Source: Pseudomonas lini (GTDB lineage: Bacteria; Pseudomonadota; Gammaproteobacteria; Pseudomonadales; Pseudomonadaceae). From it: DNA of 64,000 nucleotides. The stretch covers positions 62,001 to 126,000 of the forward strand of contig NZ_JAUSSR010000015.1 of assembly GCF_030812475.1 (NCBI RefSeq), given 5' to 3'. The translations under genes and the position numbers were made by a program. This document shows positions 1-7,720 of this stretch, one piece after another. How positions within the stretch are numbered: the first letter of the stretch is position 1; each line of letters begins with the position of its first letter. Below the pieces are notes generated by a model, which did no database searches, was not told the DNA's origin, and saw only the letters and a list, made by a program, of their open reading frames with translations.

Positions 1-800
1 TACACCAGCTCCCAGACGTCGTTGGCCATGACCGCCGACAACGGCACGGGCGGCACTTCAATATCCAGATCCCGCGGCCGGGCGTGGCCGATATCGATGA
101 TTTCGCAGGCACGATCGCGACCGACCAGAAAACGCGAGACCGCGTCGATCGGCTTTTGCGTGGCGGACAGGCCGATGCGCATCAAGGGTTGCGTGCACAT
201 TGCCTGCAAGCGTTCCAGGCTCAGGGCCAGGTGGCTGCCGCGTTTGCTGGCGGCAATGGCGTGGATCTCGTCGACGATGACCGTACGAGTGGTCTTGAGC
301 ATTTGCCGACCGGAGTCAGAGCCGAGCAGCACGTACAGGGATTCGGGCGTTGTCACCAGAATGTGCGGCGCCGTCCTGCGCATGGCCGAGCGGTCTTTTT
401 GCGGCGTATCGCCGGTGCGCACGGCGGTTGTGATCTGCAGTTCGGGCAGGCCCATCACGCGCAGTTGTCCGGTAATGCCGGCCAAGGGGGTTTGCAGGTT
501 GATCTGGATGTCGTTTGACAGGGCTTTGAGCGGCGAGACATAGACCACCAGGGTTTCGTCGGGCAGGCCATCGGCGGTTTCCAGGCCGCGGTGGACCAGG
601 TCGTCGATGACCGCGAGAAACGCGGTGAGGGTCTTGCCGGACCCGGTGGGTGCGGCGATCAATGTGGAACGATGCTGGCGGATCAACGGCCACGCCCGGG
701 CCTGGGCGGCGGTGACCGTCGGGAAAGTGTTACGGAACCAGGCACTGACGGCGGGGTGGAAGCCTGTCAGGGCGCTGTCTGCGGGGATGGGCAGGTTCAT
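1..800 (-). CDS. Lhr-type DEAD/DEAH-box helicase, N-terminal part (runs off the window)
   Basis: This is the first ~266 residues of a superfamily 2 ATP-dependent helicase. It starts at the ATG complement of 798-800 (MNLPIPADSALTGFHPAV). The remainder lies left of position 1. Visible motifs are Walker A/motif I APTGSGKT, motif Ia VSPLKALSNDIQ, motif Ib TTPESLYVLL, the DEVH-like box DEIH (VDEIHAIAASKRGSHL) and motif III LSAT. The SPLKALSND and TPESLYVLL signatures are typical of the Lhr family, which unwinds DNA or RNA:DNA hybrids in repair. The frame is open without stops to the window edge. Whether it is full-length Lhr or the shorter ligase-associated form cannot be told without the C-terminus. 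Confidence 0.9.
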   Translation of the reverse strand, partial: MNLPIPADSALTGFHPAVSAWFRNTFPTVTAAQARAWPLIRQHRSTLIAAPTGSGKTLTAFLAVIDDLVHRGLETADGLPDETLVVYVSPLKALSNDIQINLQTPLAGITGQLRVMGLPELQITTAVRTGDTPQKDRSAMRRTAPHILVTTPESLYVLLGSDSGRQMLKTTRTVIVDEIHAIAASKRGSHLALSLERLQAMCTQPLMRIGLSATQKPIDAVSRFLVGRDRACEIIDIGHARPRDLDIEVPPVPLSAVMANDVWELV

Positions 801-873
801 GGAGTAATTTATGCGGGTGGGGGTGGTAAGTTGCAAGTACCGCTCAAGCTCTCTATTGGCCTGTAGGCCCTCA

Positions 874-986
874 TCGTCGGATCGCCGCCCGGGGCAAGCC
901 CCACACAGGGACTGTGTTGAATGCAAAATTTGCAAACAATAGAGACCCCTGTGGGAGCGGGCTTGCCCCGGGCGGCGATCCGACGA
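874..986. repeat. REPIN (REP inverted pair)
   Basis: Two inverted arms, 874-910 and 947-986, share an atypical extended stem (TCGTCGGATCGCC and its complement) around the Pseudomonas REP core GGGCTTGCCCC. It sits in the 348-bp gap between the divergent helicase and sugar-nucleotide genes. I see no other gene or clear promoter in that gap. Confidence 0.85.
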
Positions 987-1148
987 AGAGGCCGGTAGCA
1001 GCACCACAATTGCAGGAGATGTACACTTTACGGATGACGGTTGCGCTCTAAACCCGCAAAATGCAACGATTCCGGCAACTATCGACGACATTGCCCCCGT
1101 GCAGTGTCGATAAGCCATTGTTTCAATCAGACTGGGCCTGCTGACTCT

Positions 1149-2033
1149 ATGCGAATGCGCCTTATGTTACTGGGCGGCGGAAATGCCCTTGGGCAGGCGC
1201 TGATTCGCCTCGGTGCGGAGGAAGACATCGGCTTCCTCGCCCCCCGCCCACCGCAAGACGGCTGGGATGCCGCGAGCCTGACGCAACTGCTCGACGACAC
1301 CCGCCCGGACGCGTTGATCAACCTCGCCTACTACTTCGACTGGTTCCAGGCGGAGGTGGTCAGCGAGCAGCGTCTGGCTGCGCAGGAGCGGGCGGTCGAA
1401 CGTCTGGCCGAATTGTGCCAGCATCACAACATCGTTCTGATGCAACCGTCGAGCTATCGCGTATTCGACGGCTCCCGGGCCACGGCCTACAGCGAAAAAG
1501 ACGAACCGGTTCCCTTGGGCCTGCGCGGTCAGGCCTTGTGGCGGATCGAGCAAAGTGTGCGCGCCACCTGCCCGCAACATGTGCTGCTGCGTTTCGGCTG
1601 GTTGCTCGATGACAGTCCCGACGGCAGCCTCGGACGTTTTCTGGCCCGGGCAGAAACGCCTGAAGAACTGCTGATGGCCGATGACCGTCGGGGCAATCCA
1701 ACGCCCGTGGACGACGCCGCCCGCGTGATCATTTCAGTGCTCAAGCAACTCGATTGTGCCGCGCCGCTGTGGGGCACCTACCATTACGCCGGGCATGAGG
1801 CGACCACGCCGCTGGCGCTGGGGCAGGCGATCCTGACCGAAGCCCGTGCGTTGCATCCGCTGGCCATCGAAGCACCGACCCCCCAGGCTCACGCCACGCG
1901 TCCGGATGCCGCCGAGGAGCCGCAACACGCGGTGCTGGCCTGCAAGAAAATTCTGCACACGTTCGGCATCAAGCCCCGCGCCTGGCGCGCGGCACTCCCG
2001 GGCTTACTCGACAGGTTTTATCGCCATGGCTGA
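1149..2033 (+). CDS. RmlD-like NAD(P)-dependent sugar-nucleotide reductase family protein
   Basis: A 294-residue protein of the extended short-chain dehydrogenase type. The N-terminus MRMRLMLLGGGNALGQALI carries a degenerate GxxGxxG dinucleotide-binding loop. The segment PDALINLAYYFDWF is where RmlD proteins have their DxVINxAAY motif. The second half contains the family's G-x-P-T-P-VDDAAR pattern (GNPTPVDDAARVI) and a YHYAG element. ATG 1149 places the beta-strand and glycine loop at the N-terminus; the longer in-frame extension to 1041 looks non-coding. It overlaps the next SDR gene by 8 bp, so the pair is probably co-translated. It probably modifies a sugar for an envelope polysaccharide. 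Substrate is unknown, and the canonical Tyr-x-x-x-Lys is not clear. Confidence 0.75.
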   Translation: MRMRLMLLGGGNALGQALIRLGAEEDIGFLAPRPPQDGWDAASLTQLLDDTRPDALINLAYYFDWFQAEVVSEQRLAAQERAVERLAELCQHHNIVLMQPSSYRVFDGSRATAYSEKDEPVPLGLRGQALWRIEQSVRATCPQHVLLRFGWLLDDSPDGSLGRFLARAETPEELLMADDRRGNPTPVDDAARVIISVLKQLDCAAPLWGTYHYAGHEATTPLALGQAILTEARALHPLAIEAPTPQAHATRPDAAEEPQHAVLACKKILHTFGIKPRAWRAALPGLLDRFYRHG

Positions 2034-2964
2034 CGGCCCTGTTTTCATCACCGGCGGTGCCGGTTTCATCGGCTCGCACCTGACCGACGCCTTGCTCGCC
2101 AAGGGCCATTCGGTGCGGATTCTCGATGACCTGTCCACCGGCAAGCGCAGCCATTTGCCGCTGGACAACCCCAAGCTCGAACTGATTTTGGGCGACGTCG
2201 CCGATGCGGCACTGGTGGCACGGGCGATGCTCGGTTGCAGCGCGGTCGCGCACCTGGCGGCGGTGGCTTCGGTGCAGGCCTCGGTGGACGATCCGGTGAA
2301 GACTCACCAGAGCAATTTCATTGGCTCGTTGAATGTCTGCGAAGCCATGCGCAAGGCCGGTATCAAGCGGGTGCTGTTTGCGTCCAGTGCGGCGGTCTAC
2401 GGCAATAACGGCGAAGGCGAATCGATCGACGAAGACACGCCCAAGGCCCCGTTGACGCCATACGCATCGGACAAGTTGGCGAGCGAGCATTACTTCGATT
2501 TCTATCGTCGCCAGCATGACCTGGAACCGGTGATCTTCCGCTTCTTCAACATCTTCGGCCCACGTCAGGATCCGTCCTCGCCGTACTCCGGAGTCATCAG
2601 CATTTTCAGCGAGCGGGCGCAGAAAGGCCTGCCGATCACCGTGTTCGGTGATGGCGAGCAGACGCGTGATTTTGTCTACGTCGAAGACCTGGTCGACTTG
2701 TTGGTGCAAGCCATCGAGAAACCCCAGGTCGAGGTGGGCGCGGTCAATGTCGGCTGGAACCAGGCCACCACCCTCAAGCAAATGCTGGAAGCGCTGGAGG
2801 CGGTGGTCGGTCAATTGCCGCCCGTGAGCTACGGTCCGGCGCGCGCCGGTGACATCCGCCATTCGCGGGCGGACAACCGGCGGTTGCTGGAGCGCTTTAC
2901 CTATCCGCAGCAGACTTCGTTGCGTGATGGTCTGGCGCGGTTGCTGGGACTTCACCCTTTGTAG
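2026..2964 (+). CDS. NAD-dependent epimerase/dehydratase (GalE/WbpP-like SDR)
   Basis: A 312-residue extended SDR, probably a UDP-sugar 4-epimerase. It shows the NAD loop GGAGFIGSHL at residues ~9-18, AHLAA near 80, the catalytic Ser in SSAAVYG and the YASDK (YxxxK) catalytic pair. RFFNIFGPRQDP and TRDFVYVEDLVD are both typical of GalE/WbpP proteins. The start is ATG 2026, inside the end of the upstream gene. The TAG stop (2962-2964) lies inside the REP consensus GTAGGAG, so the present C-terminus (LLGLHPL) may have been set by REP insertion. Exact substrate cannot be read from sequence. Confidence 0.85.
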   Translation: MADGPVFITGGAGFIGSHLTDALLAKGHSVRILDDLSTGKRSHLPLDNPKLELILGDVADAALVARAMLGCSAVAHLAAVASVQASVDDPVKTHQSNFIGSLNVCEAMRKAGIKRVLFASSAAVYGNNGEGESIDEDTPKAPLTPYASDKLASEHYFDFYRRQHDLEPVIFRFFNIFGPRQDPSSPYSGVISIFSERAQKGLPITVFGDGEQTRDFVYVEDLVDLLVQAIEKPQVEVGAVNVGWNQATTLKQMLEALEAVVGQLPPVSYGPARAGDIRHSRADNRRLLERFTYPQQTSLRDGLARLLGLHPL

Positions 2965-3064
2965 GAGCGAGCTTGCTCGCGATGGACGTCAACGATAACG
3001 CGTACTTTCTGAATAAACGCGTCGTCCTTGAGACCATCGCGAGCAAGCTCGCTCCTACAAAGGG
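2955..3064. repeat. REPIN between epimerase gene and oprG
   Basis: Near-perfect inverted arms at 2955-2985 and 3034-3064 carry the core GTAGGAGCGAGCTTGCTCGC. The left arm begins inside the last codons of the epimerase gene. The long hairpin between convergent genes could also terminate transcription from both sides. Confidence 0.9.
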
Positions 3065-3076
3065 TAGGTGGCGGGT

Positions 3077-3775
3077 TTAGAACTTGTAGCCCAGGCCCAC
3101 CATGTAGATGAACGGGTCGACATCCACGTCGACCTTGGCCCGGGTGCCCGGTGCCACGGCGTTATTTTCCACAGTCGCCGTGGTGTCGATGTCGATGTAG
3201 CGCACTTGGGCGTTGATCATCACGTTGTCGGTCAGCATGTAGTCGGCGCCGACCTGAAACGCCATGCCCCAGGAATTCTCCGCCTTGAAGTTGCTGAAGC
3301 CGTTGGCGCTGGCTTCGCTGCCGACGTGTTCGTCATAGATCCAGGTGTAGTTGATACCGGCACCGACATACGGCTGGAACGCGGACTTCGCATCCAGCGG
3401 GTAGTACACGACGCTCAAGGTTGGCGGCAGGTGTTTCAGGCTGCCGAGTTTGCCGTTGGCAGCCCCCAGGGCGGTACCCTTGAGCTTCACGTCATGCTCG
3501 AACGGCGAGGCCGCGAGCAGCTCGATGCCCCAATGGCTGTCAAGCATGTAAGCGAAGTTCAGGCCCAGTTGCGTGTCGCTGCTCATGGTGGCCTTGCCGC
3601 CCAGGTCGGCACCCGCCAGCGGGCCTTGGTCGACCTTGACACTGGAGCTGTCGGCATCCGGGTTGACGGTGATCGCACCGGCACGAACGATGATGTCGCC
3701 GGCGTCATGGGCATGGGCGAGCGGGGCTGCGAGCGCGAGGGCGAACAGCGAAGCGCTGAGCAAGGACTTGTGCAT
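3077..3775 (-). CDS. oprG: Outer-membrane protein OprG (OmpW family)
   Basis: A 232-residue eight-stranded beta-barrel precursor. A signal peptide (MHKSLLSASLFALALAAPLAHA) is followed by HDAGDIIVRAGAITVNPD, the OmpW-family N-terminus. LGLNFAYMLDSHWGIELLAASPF, LPPTLSVVYYPL and FQPYVGAGINYTWIYDE are further family hallmarks, and the chain ends in the aromatic YKF expected for BAM assembly. OmpW/OprG proteins form narrow hydrophobic channels proposed to pass small hydrophobic molecules. The length and the position beside the epimerase and zinc genes match PA4067 (oprG) as I recall it. Confidence 0.92.
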   Translation of the reverse strand: MHKSLLSASLFALALAAPLAHAHDAGDIIVRAGAITVNPDADSSSVKVDQGPLAGADLGGKATMSSDTQLGLNFAYMLDSHWGIELLAASPFEHDVKLKGTALGAANGKLGSLKHLPPTLSVVYYPLDAKSAFQPYVGAGINYTWIYDEHVGSEASANGFSNFKAENSWGMAFQVGADYMLTDNVMINAQVRYIDIDTTATVENNAVAPGTRAKVDVDVDPFIYMVGLGYKF

Positions 3776-3898
3776 GGAGGCTCCAGAGGACGTTGAAAAT
3801 ATTCGATGTCCAATGGTACGGAGGCGTCTGGTATGGTCTTTTGATTCAGCTCAATGAAACAGTGATGGCCTTGGTTTTTGTGGGCGGCTCATGGTCTC

Positions 3899-3974
3899 TT
3901 CGCGGGCAAGCCCGCTCCCACAGGGGATTTGTGTTGATGCGCAGACCCAATGTGGGAGCGGGCTTGCCCGCGAA
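3899..3974. repeat. REPIN between oprG and the zinc operon end
   Basis: Perfect 24-nt inverted arms at 3899-3922 and 3951-3974 with the core GTGGGAGCGGGCTTGCCCGC. The surrounding 232-bp gap (3776-4007) shows no gene. Confidence 0.9.
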
Positions 3975-4007
3975 TACTATCGATCACACAACTCAGAACT
4001 ACCGGAT

Positions 4008-4526
4008 TCACTCCGGCAGTTCATACGCATAAATCTTGTCCGCCTCCATCTGATACCCCGCATCCGCCAACTCACTGCTCGATGCCTTGACCTGCAACGC
4101 ACCCTCGATCCAGTACGGCTGATACAGCTCATCAAGCTTCACACCGACTTCGCTTTTCACATGCACGATCTGGTTCGAAGGCGGTGGCGGCACATGAATG
4201 CAGGCGCCGAAATAGGGCACCAGCAAAAACTCCGTAGTGCGACCTTCTTCACTGACTTCCAGCGGCACGATGTAGCCAGGCAAGCGAATGTTCTGGCCGT
4301 CGAGGGTGTTCACCACTGGCGCATTCGGCATGTCTTGCCTGGCCGCGGGTGCGGACTCTGCCGCCAGCGCGTCCCCCATCTGCGACAGGTCGTGCAGTGG
4401 TGTCATGTTCGGCACTTCCGGTGCGGCATCCGGCGGGATCATTTCCGACCAGGTCAGGTCTTTCGGTGCGGCCGCCCACAGCGGCAGGGCGACCAGCATC
4501 AACAACGCAAACACAACGCGGGGCAT
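4008..4526 (-). CDS. DUF3299 periplasmic protein, last gene of the zinc operon
   Basis: A 172-residue secreted protein. ATG at 4524-4526 is preceded by a strong ribosome site (GAGGAGGTGAAG), which decides against the longer in-frame start at 4583. Signal peptide MPRVVFALLMLVALPLWAAA. The body carries the DUF3299 pattern: GYIVPLEVSEEG, then FLLVPYFGACIHVPPPPSNQ, whose Cys and His could bind metal. It is the distal gene of a four-gene minus-strand unit with an ABC permease, an ATPase and a His-rich protein, the layout of the Zur-regulated P. aeruginosa PA4063-PA4066 group. Biochemical role is unknown; a periplasmic zinc-handling role is inferred from context. Confidence 0.82.
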   Translation of the reverse strand: MPRVVFALLMLVALPLWAAAPKDLTWSEMIPPDAAPEVPNMTPLHDLSQMGDALAAESAPAARQDMPNAPVVNTLDGQNIRLPGYIVPLEVSEEGRTTEFLLVPYFGACIHVPPPPSNQIVHVKSEVGVKLDELYQPYWIEGALQVKASSSELADAGYQMEADKIYAYELPE

Positions 4527-4536
4527 CTTCACCTCC

Positions 4537-5802
4537 TCATAGACGGATCGACAGGCCATCGGCCAGGGATTGGCGATACGCACGCCAGGCCGGCACGCTG
4601 CCCATCAGCAACGCGGCGCCAAGGATGCCACCGAGCAGCGTCCATTCATATTCGCTTGGCCAGGCGAGGGGCAGATATAAACCGTAATTCGCCTGGACAT
4701 AACCCTGGGCGACGGCGATGCCCAGGTAGAGCAGCACCACGCCGGCGATCACCCCGGACAGCGTCAACGCAAACGCTTCCAGCACCAGCAAGGTCGCGAT
4801 GTGCCACGGTCGCGCGCCCACCGAACGCAGAATCGCCATCTCGCGCCGCCGTTCGTTGAGACTCGTGAGAATGGCGGTCAGCATGCCGATCAACCCGGTC
4901 AACACCACGAACAGCGAGACCACGAACAAGGCCTTTTCCGCTGTGCTCATCAAACTCCACAGTTCTTGCAGCGCCACCCCCGGCAGGATCGCCAGCATCG
5001 GTTCGCCACGGAACTCATTGATTTCGCGCTGCAGGGCAAAGGTCGAAATCTTGCTGTTGAGCCCGAGCATGAACGCGGTGATCGCTTGCGGCGTGAGGTC
5101 CATGTTGCGCGCCTGATCGGCGCTGATCCGTCCGTTGCCGCGCGCCGGCACCCCGTTGTGCCAATCGACATGGATCGCCTCCATGCCGCCGAGACTGATG
5201 TGCAACGTGCGGTCTACCGGGGTACCGGTGCGCTTGAGAATGCCGACCACGGTGAACGGTTTGTCGTCGTGCTTGACCAGGCTGATCACGGCCACGCCGT
5301 GGGCCAACACCAGCTTGTCGCCCAGCTTGTAGCGCAATGCATCGGCGACTTCGGCACCCAGCACCACTTCGAATGGGTCTGTGGCGAAGGCCCGACCGTC
5401 GGCCAGCTCCAGGTGTTGTCGACGGCCGTACTGGTAATGCTCGAAGTACGCCTCGGTGGTGCCCATCACCCGATATCCGCGATGGGAGTCACCGAGGGAC
5501 ATCGGGATCGCCCACTTCACTTTCGGGTTGTTGGCGAAGTGTTCGAAGCTGTCCCAGCGGATGTTGTTGGTGGCATTGCCGATGCGGAACACCGAGTACA
5601 ACAACAGGTTCACCGAGCCTGAGCGGGCGCCGACGATCAGGTCGGTGCCGCTGATGGTGCTGGCGAAACTGGCTTTGGCCTCGGTGCGCACCCGTTCCAC
5701 CGCCAGCAGCAGGCAGACCGACAGGGCGATGGCGAACGCGGTAAGGATCGCGGTAAAGCGGCGGTTAGCCAGGCTGGCCATGGCTAGACGGAACAAATAC
5801 AT
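4537..5802 (-). CDS. ABC transporter permease (FtsX/MacB type), zinc operon
   Basis: A 421-residue inner-membrane protein with the MacB/FtsX layout. TM1 lies near residues 15-36, followed by a large periplasmic domain (~40-270) including SGTDLIVGARSGSVNLLLYSVFRIGNATNNI. Three C-terminal TM helices follow (~290-315, ~340-370, ~385-405). The cytoplasmic loop LNERRREMAILRSVGARP is the characteristic FtsX contact for the ATPase. It lies 1 bp beyond the stop of the ATPase gene and 10 bp before the DUF3299 start. MacB-type systems usually do mechanical work across the periplasm rather than classical import, so a role in handling a zinc-binding protein or lipoprotein is more likely than direct Zn2+ uptake. 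Confidence 0.88.
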   Translation of the reverse strand: MYLFRLAMASLANRRFTAILTAFAIALSVCLLLAVERVRTEAKASFASTISGTDLIVGARSGSVNLLLYSVFRIGNATNNIRWDSFEHFANNPKVKWAIPMSLGDSHRGYRVMGTTEAYFEHYQYGRRQHLELADGRAFATDPFEVVLGAEVADALRYKLGDKLVLAHGVAVISLVKHDDKPFTVVGILKRTGTPVDRTLHISLGGMEAIHVDWHNGVPARGNGRISADQARNMDLTPQAITAFMLGLNSKISTFALQREINEFRGEPMLAILPGVALQELWSLMSTAEKALFVVSLFVVLTGLIGMLTAILTSLNERRREMAILRSVGARPWHIATLLVLEAFALTLSGVIAGVVLLYLGIAVAQGYVQANYGLYLPLAWPSEYEWTLLGGILGAALLMGSVPAWRAYRQSLADGLSIRL

Positions 5803-5803
5803 C

Positions 5804-6514
5804 TCAAACCTCTAACGGGATGGCGGCGCGATTGAGATCGGCCAGCGACAGATTGCGATCGAACAACGGCGCCAGGCTCTGGTCGTGACTGACGAACAAC
5901 AGGCTCGATCCGGCGTCGCGGCATTCGGCGAACAGCAAGCGGATGAAGTTCTCCCGGGCGTCGTAATCCAGGGCCGAAGTCGGTTCGTCGGCGATCACCA
6001 GTTCCGGCTGGCCGATCAACGCCCGTGCGGCGGCGACCCGTTGCTGTTGGCCGATGGACAGCGAATCGGCGCGCCGGCCGAGGATGTTTTCATCTTTCAG
6101 GCCCAAGTGCGCGAGCAGGGTGGCTGCGGCCTGATCGACACTGCCGTGACGCTGGATCGCCCGTTCGGCGCGCAGTCTGGAAAAGCGGCAGGGCAGCTCG
6201 ACGTTTTCGCGCACCGAGAGAAACGGCAGCAGATTGAACTGCTGGAAGATGTAGCCGGTGTGATCGACACGAAAGCGATCACGCGCGCCGGCGCCGAGTT
6301 CGGTCAGTTCCTGGCCGAGCAGGCGAATGCTGCCGCGATCGGGCTTCTGCACGCCACCGAGCAGGCCGAGCAGGGTGGTCTTGCCGCTGCCGCTGGGGCC
6401 TTTGAGGAACAGGGTTTCCCCCGGCTCCAGACGAAACGCCGGGATATCCAGCAATTGCGGGTGGCCGGGCCAGCTGAAGCCCAGGTCGGTCAGTTCGATG
6501 AGTGCTTGGGTCAT
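5804..6514 (-). CDS. ABC transporter ATP-binding protein, zinc operon
   Basis: A 236-residue ATPase of the MacB/LolD class. Walker A is GPSGSGKTT (residues ~39-47), the Q-loop is YIFQQFNLLPFL, the signature is LSIGQQQRVAAARAL, Walker B is LVIADEPTSALD and the H-loop is LFVSHDQ. It pairs with the FtsX-like permease one base downstream. A REPIN separates it from the upstream His-rich gene, so the four genes may be transcribed together with attenuation, or the ATPase-permease-DUF3299 part may have its own promoter. Confidence 0.92.
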   Translation of the reverse strand: MTQALIELTDLGFSWPGHPQLLDIPAFRLEPGETLFLKGPSGSGKTTLLGLLGGVQKPDRGSIRLLGQELTELGAGARDRFRVDHTGYIFQQFNLLPFLSVRENVELPCRFSRLRAERAIQRHGSVDQAAATLLAHLGLKDENILGRRADSLSIGQQQRVAAARALIGQPELVIADEPTSALDYDARENFIRLLFAECRDAGSSLLFVSHDQSLAPLFDRNLSLADLNRAAIPLEV

Positions 6515-6557
6515 AGTGCCGGTTTCATGGGTTGTCTCAATCTCGCATCCAACACAA

Positions 6558-6655
6558 CCCCTGTGGGAGCGAGCTTGCTCGCGATAGCGGTGTATCAGCC
6601 AACAGAGATGTTGAATGTCAGGGCCTCATCGCGAGCAAGCTCGCTCCCACAGGGG
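6558..6655. repeat. REPIN inside the zinc operon
   Basis: Perfect 28-nt inverted arms (6558-6585 and 6628-6655, core GTGGGAGCGAGCTTGCTCGC) lie between the stop of the DUF2796 gene's downstream neighbour and that gene itself, within a probable co-transcribed unit. Confidence 0.9.
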
Positions 6656-6668
6656 ATCTTTGGTGAAT

Positions 6669-7247
6669 TCAGAATTTCAGGGCAGCCGCCTTGGCCGTCA
6701 CTTCAACCCCTTGCTGCCCGCTCGGGCTGATCAGTTGTACCTGCATTTTTTGCGTCGCCGGGAAGGTGTTGAAGATGTTCGCCAGGTCCAGCGTCTTCAG
6801 TGCGCCCGGTGACGGGCAACTGAATTGGTAATGCGCATGGATCTCGCTGTGATCGTGGTGATGCTCGTCCTTGGCGTCATGGTCGTGATCGTCATCGGCG
6901 TCCGGCTTGTCGCCGAACAAGGGGCTTTCCAGTTCCTGCTTTGCAATCACGCAGCCAGCGGCTGTCGGCAGATTGAACAGCGCCAGAGGTTTTTCCAGCT
7001 GCGCACGGACGGCGGCGACCTTGGCCTTGTCGGCGTCGGTAGTGGCTACGTGTTCGAAACCGACCAGGTTCATCGCCGGGCTTTGCAGCTCCAGTTCCAG
7101 GGTCTGGCCGTCCAGCGCAGCATTCAAGCGACCGACGCCGTGTTCGTGGGCACTCAAGCTGCCGTGCTCATGGTCATGGTCGTCGGCAGCATGGGCGACG
7201 GCCAGCGGCAGCAAGGCAAACGGCAGAGCGAGAAGCAGACGGCGCAT
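6669..7247 (-). CDS. His-rich periplasmic zinc-binding protein (DUF2796/ZrgA-like)
   Basis: A 192-residue secreted protein, first gene of the zinc operon. Signal peptide MRRLLLALPFALLPLAVAHA. The mature protein opens with DDHDHEHGSLSAHEHGVGRLN, the DUF2796 N-terminal signature. A second acidic/His cluster lies at ~117-141 (DDDHDHDAKDEHHHDH), suited to binding several Zn2+ ions. The C-terminus (MQVQLISPSGQQGVEVTA) also fits the family. The homologue that heads the P. aeruginosa operon is PA4063. A palindromic Zur-like site lies 32-49 bp upstream of the start. The likely role is periplasmic zinc capture or hand-off under zinc starvation. Confidence 0.88.
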   Translation of the reverse strand: MRRLLLALPFALLPLAVAHAADDHDHEHGSLSAHEHGVGRLNAALDGQTLELELQSPAMNLVGFEHVATTDADKAKVAAVRAQLEKPLALFNLPTAAGCVIAKQELESPLFGDKPDADDDHDHDAKDEHHHDHSEIHAHYQFSCPSPGALKTLDLANIFNTFPATQKMQVQLISPSGQQGVEVTAKAAALKF

Positions 7248-7278
7248 GACGAGTCTCCGGAAGTAAAATGAATATTGT

Positions 7279-7296
7279 GTTATGTAATCTTATAAC
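7279..7296 (-). promoter_or_regulatory. Candidate Zur operator
   Basis: GTTATGTAATCTTATAAC is an 18-bp imperfect dyad with GTTAT/ATAAC ends, resembling the Zur boxes (GTTATAnTATAAC-like) of pseudomonads. It lies just upstream of the His-rich zinc gene, where a repressor would block transcription. Identification is by pattern and context only. Confidence 0.65.
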
Positions 7297-7381
7297 GTAA
7301 TCGTGGAGAGTTTGACCGTCCGCTTGGCGTTACACAAGTCCCATGGGAGCATGTGAGTCAGAAATGTGCAGGAGCAGACTT

Positions 7382-7720
7382 ATGTTGCGTATACGCGGAA
7401 GCATCGGCGACTGGCCGGTGGATTTGACACTGGAGCTCGATGACGCCGACTGGGCGCGGCTGGGTGCGCAGTTGCAGGTGGTCAAGCCTGAAGCCAGTGC
7501 GGCGCCGGCCAAACCTGTGAATCAGGATGATACGCAGTGGCAGATCGCCAAGGATTTGCTGCGCAAGGCGGGGCAAATGAGCGGGCCGGATTTGCTGGAG
7601 CAGCTTGAAGGATTGACCGGCAGCGCGGCGTCGGGCAAGCGGCTGCTGGTGCGTTTGCGCCATTGCGCACAGGTGAAGGTCGAGAGCGGCGCAGATACGC
7701 CACTGTACCTCTGGCTGTAG
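7382..7720 (+). CDS. Conserved hypothetical protein (112 aa)
   Basis: A short, soluble, slightly acidic protein (MLRIRGSIGDWPVDLTLEL) with no signal peptide or membrane segment. ATG 7382 has an AGGAG ribosome site about 8 nt upstream, favouring it over the upstream in-frame ATGs. A variable Ala/Pro linker (~residues 39-47) separates an N-terminal beta-rich part (DLTLELDDADWARLGAQL) from a helical C-terminal part (LLRKAGQMSGPDLLEQLEGL). The stop codon TAG (7718-7720) falls within the first unit of a tandem REPIN array. I do not recognise a function. The position between the zinc genes and cnoX matches a conserved hypothetical of the same locus in other pseudomonads. Confidence 0.7.
   Translation: MLRIRGSIGDWPVDLTLELDDADWARLGAQLQVVKPEASAAPAKPVNQDDTQWQIAKDLLRKAGQMSGPDLLEQLEGLTGSAASGKRLLVRLRHCAQVKVESGADTPLYLWL

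Noticed and set aside
1041..1148. Longer N-terminus for the RmlD-like protein
   Set aside because: The extension is Cys/His/Arg-rich and precedes the glycine loop; SDR folds start at MRMRLMLLGG.
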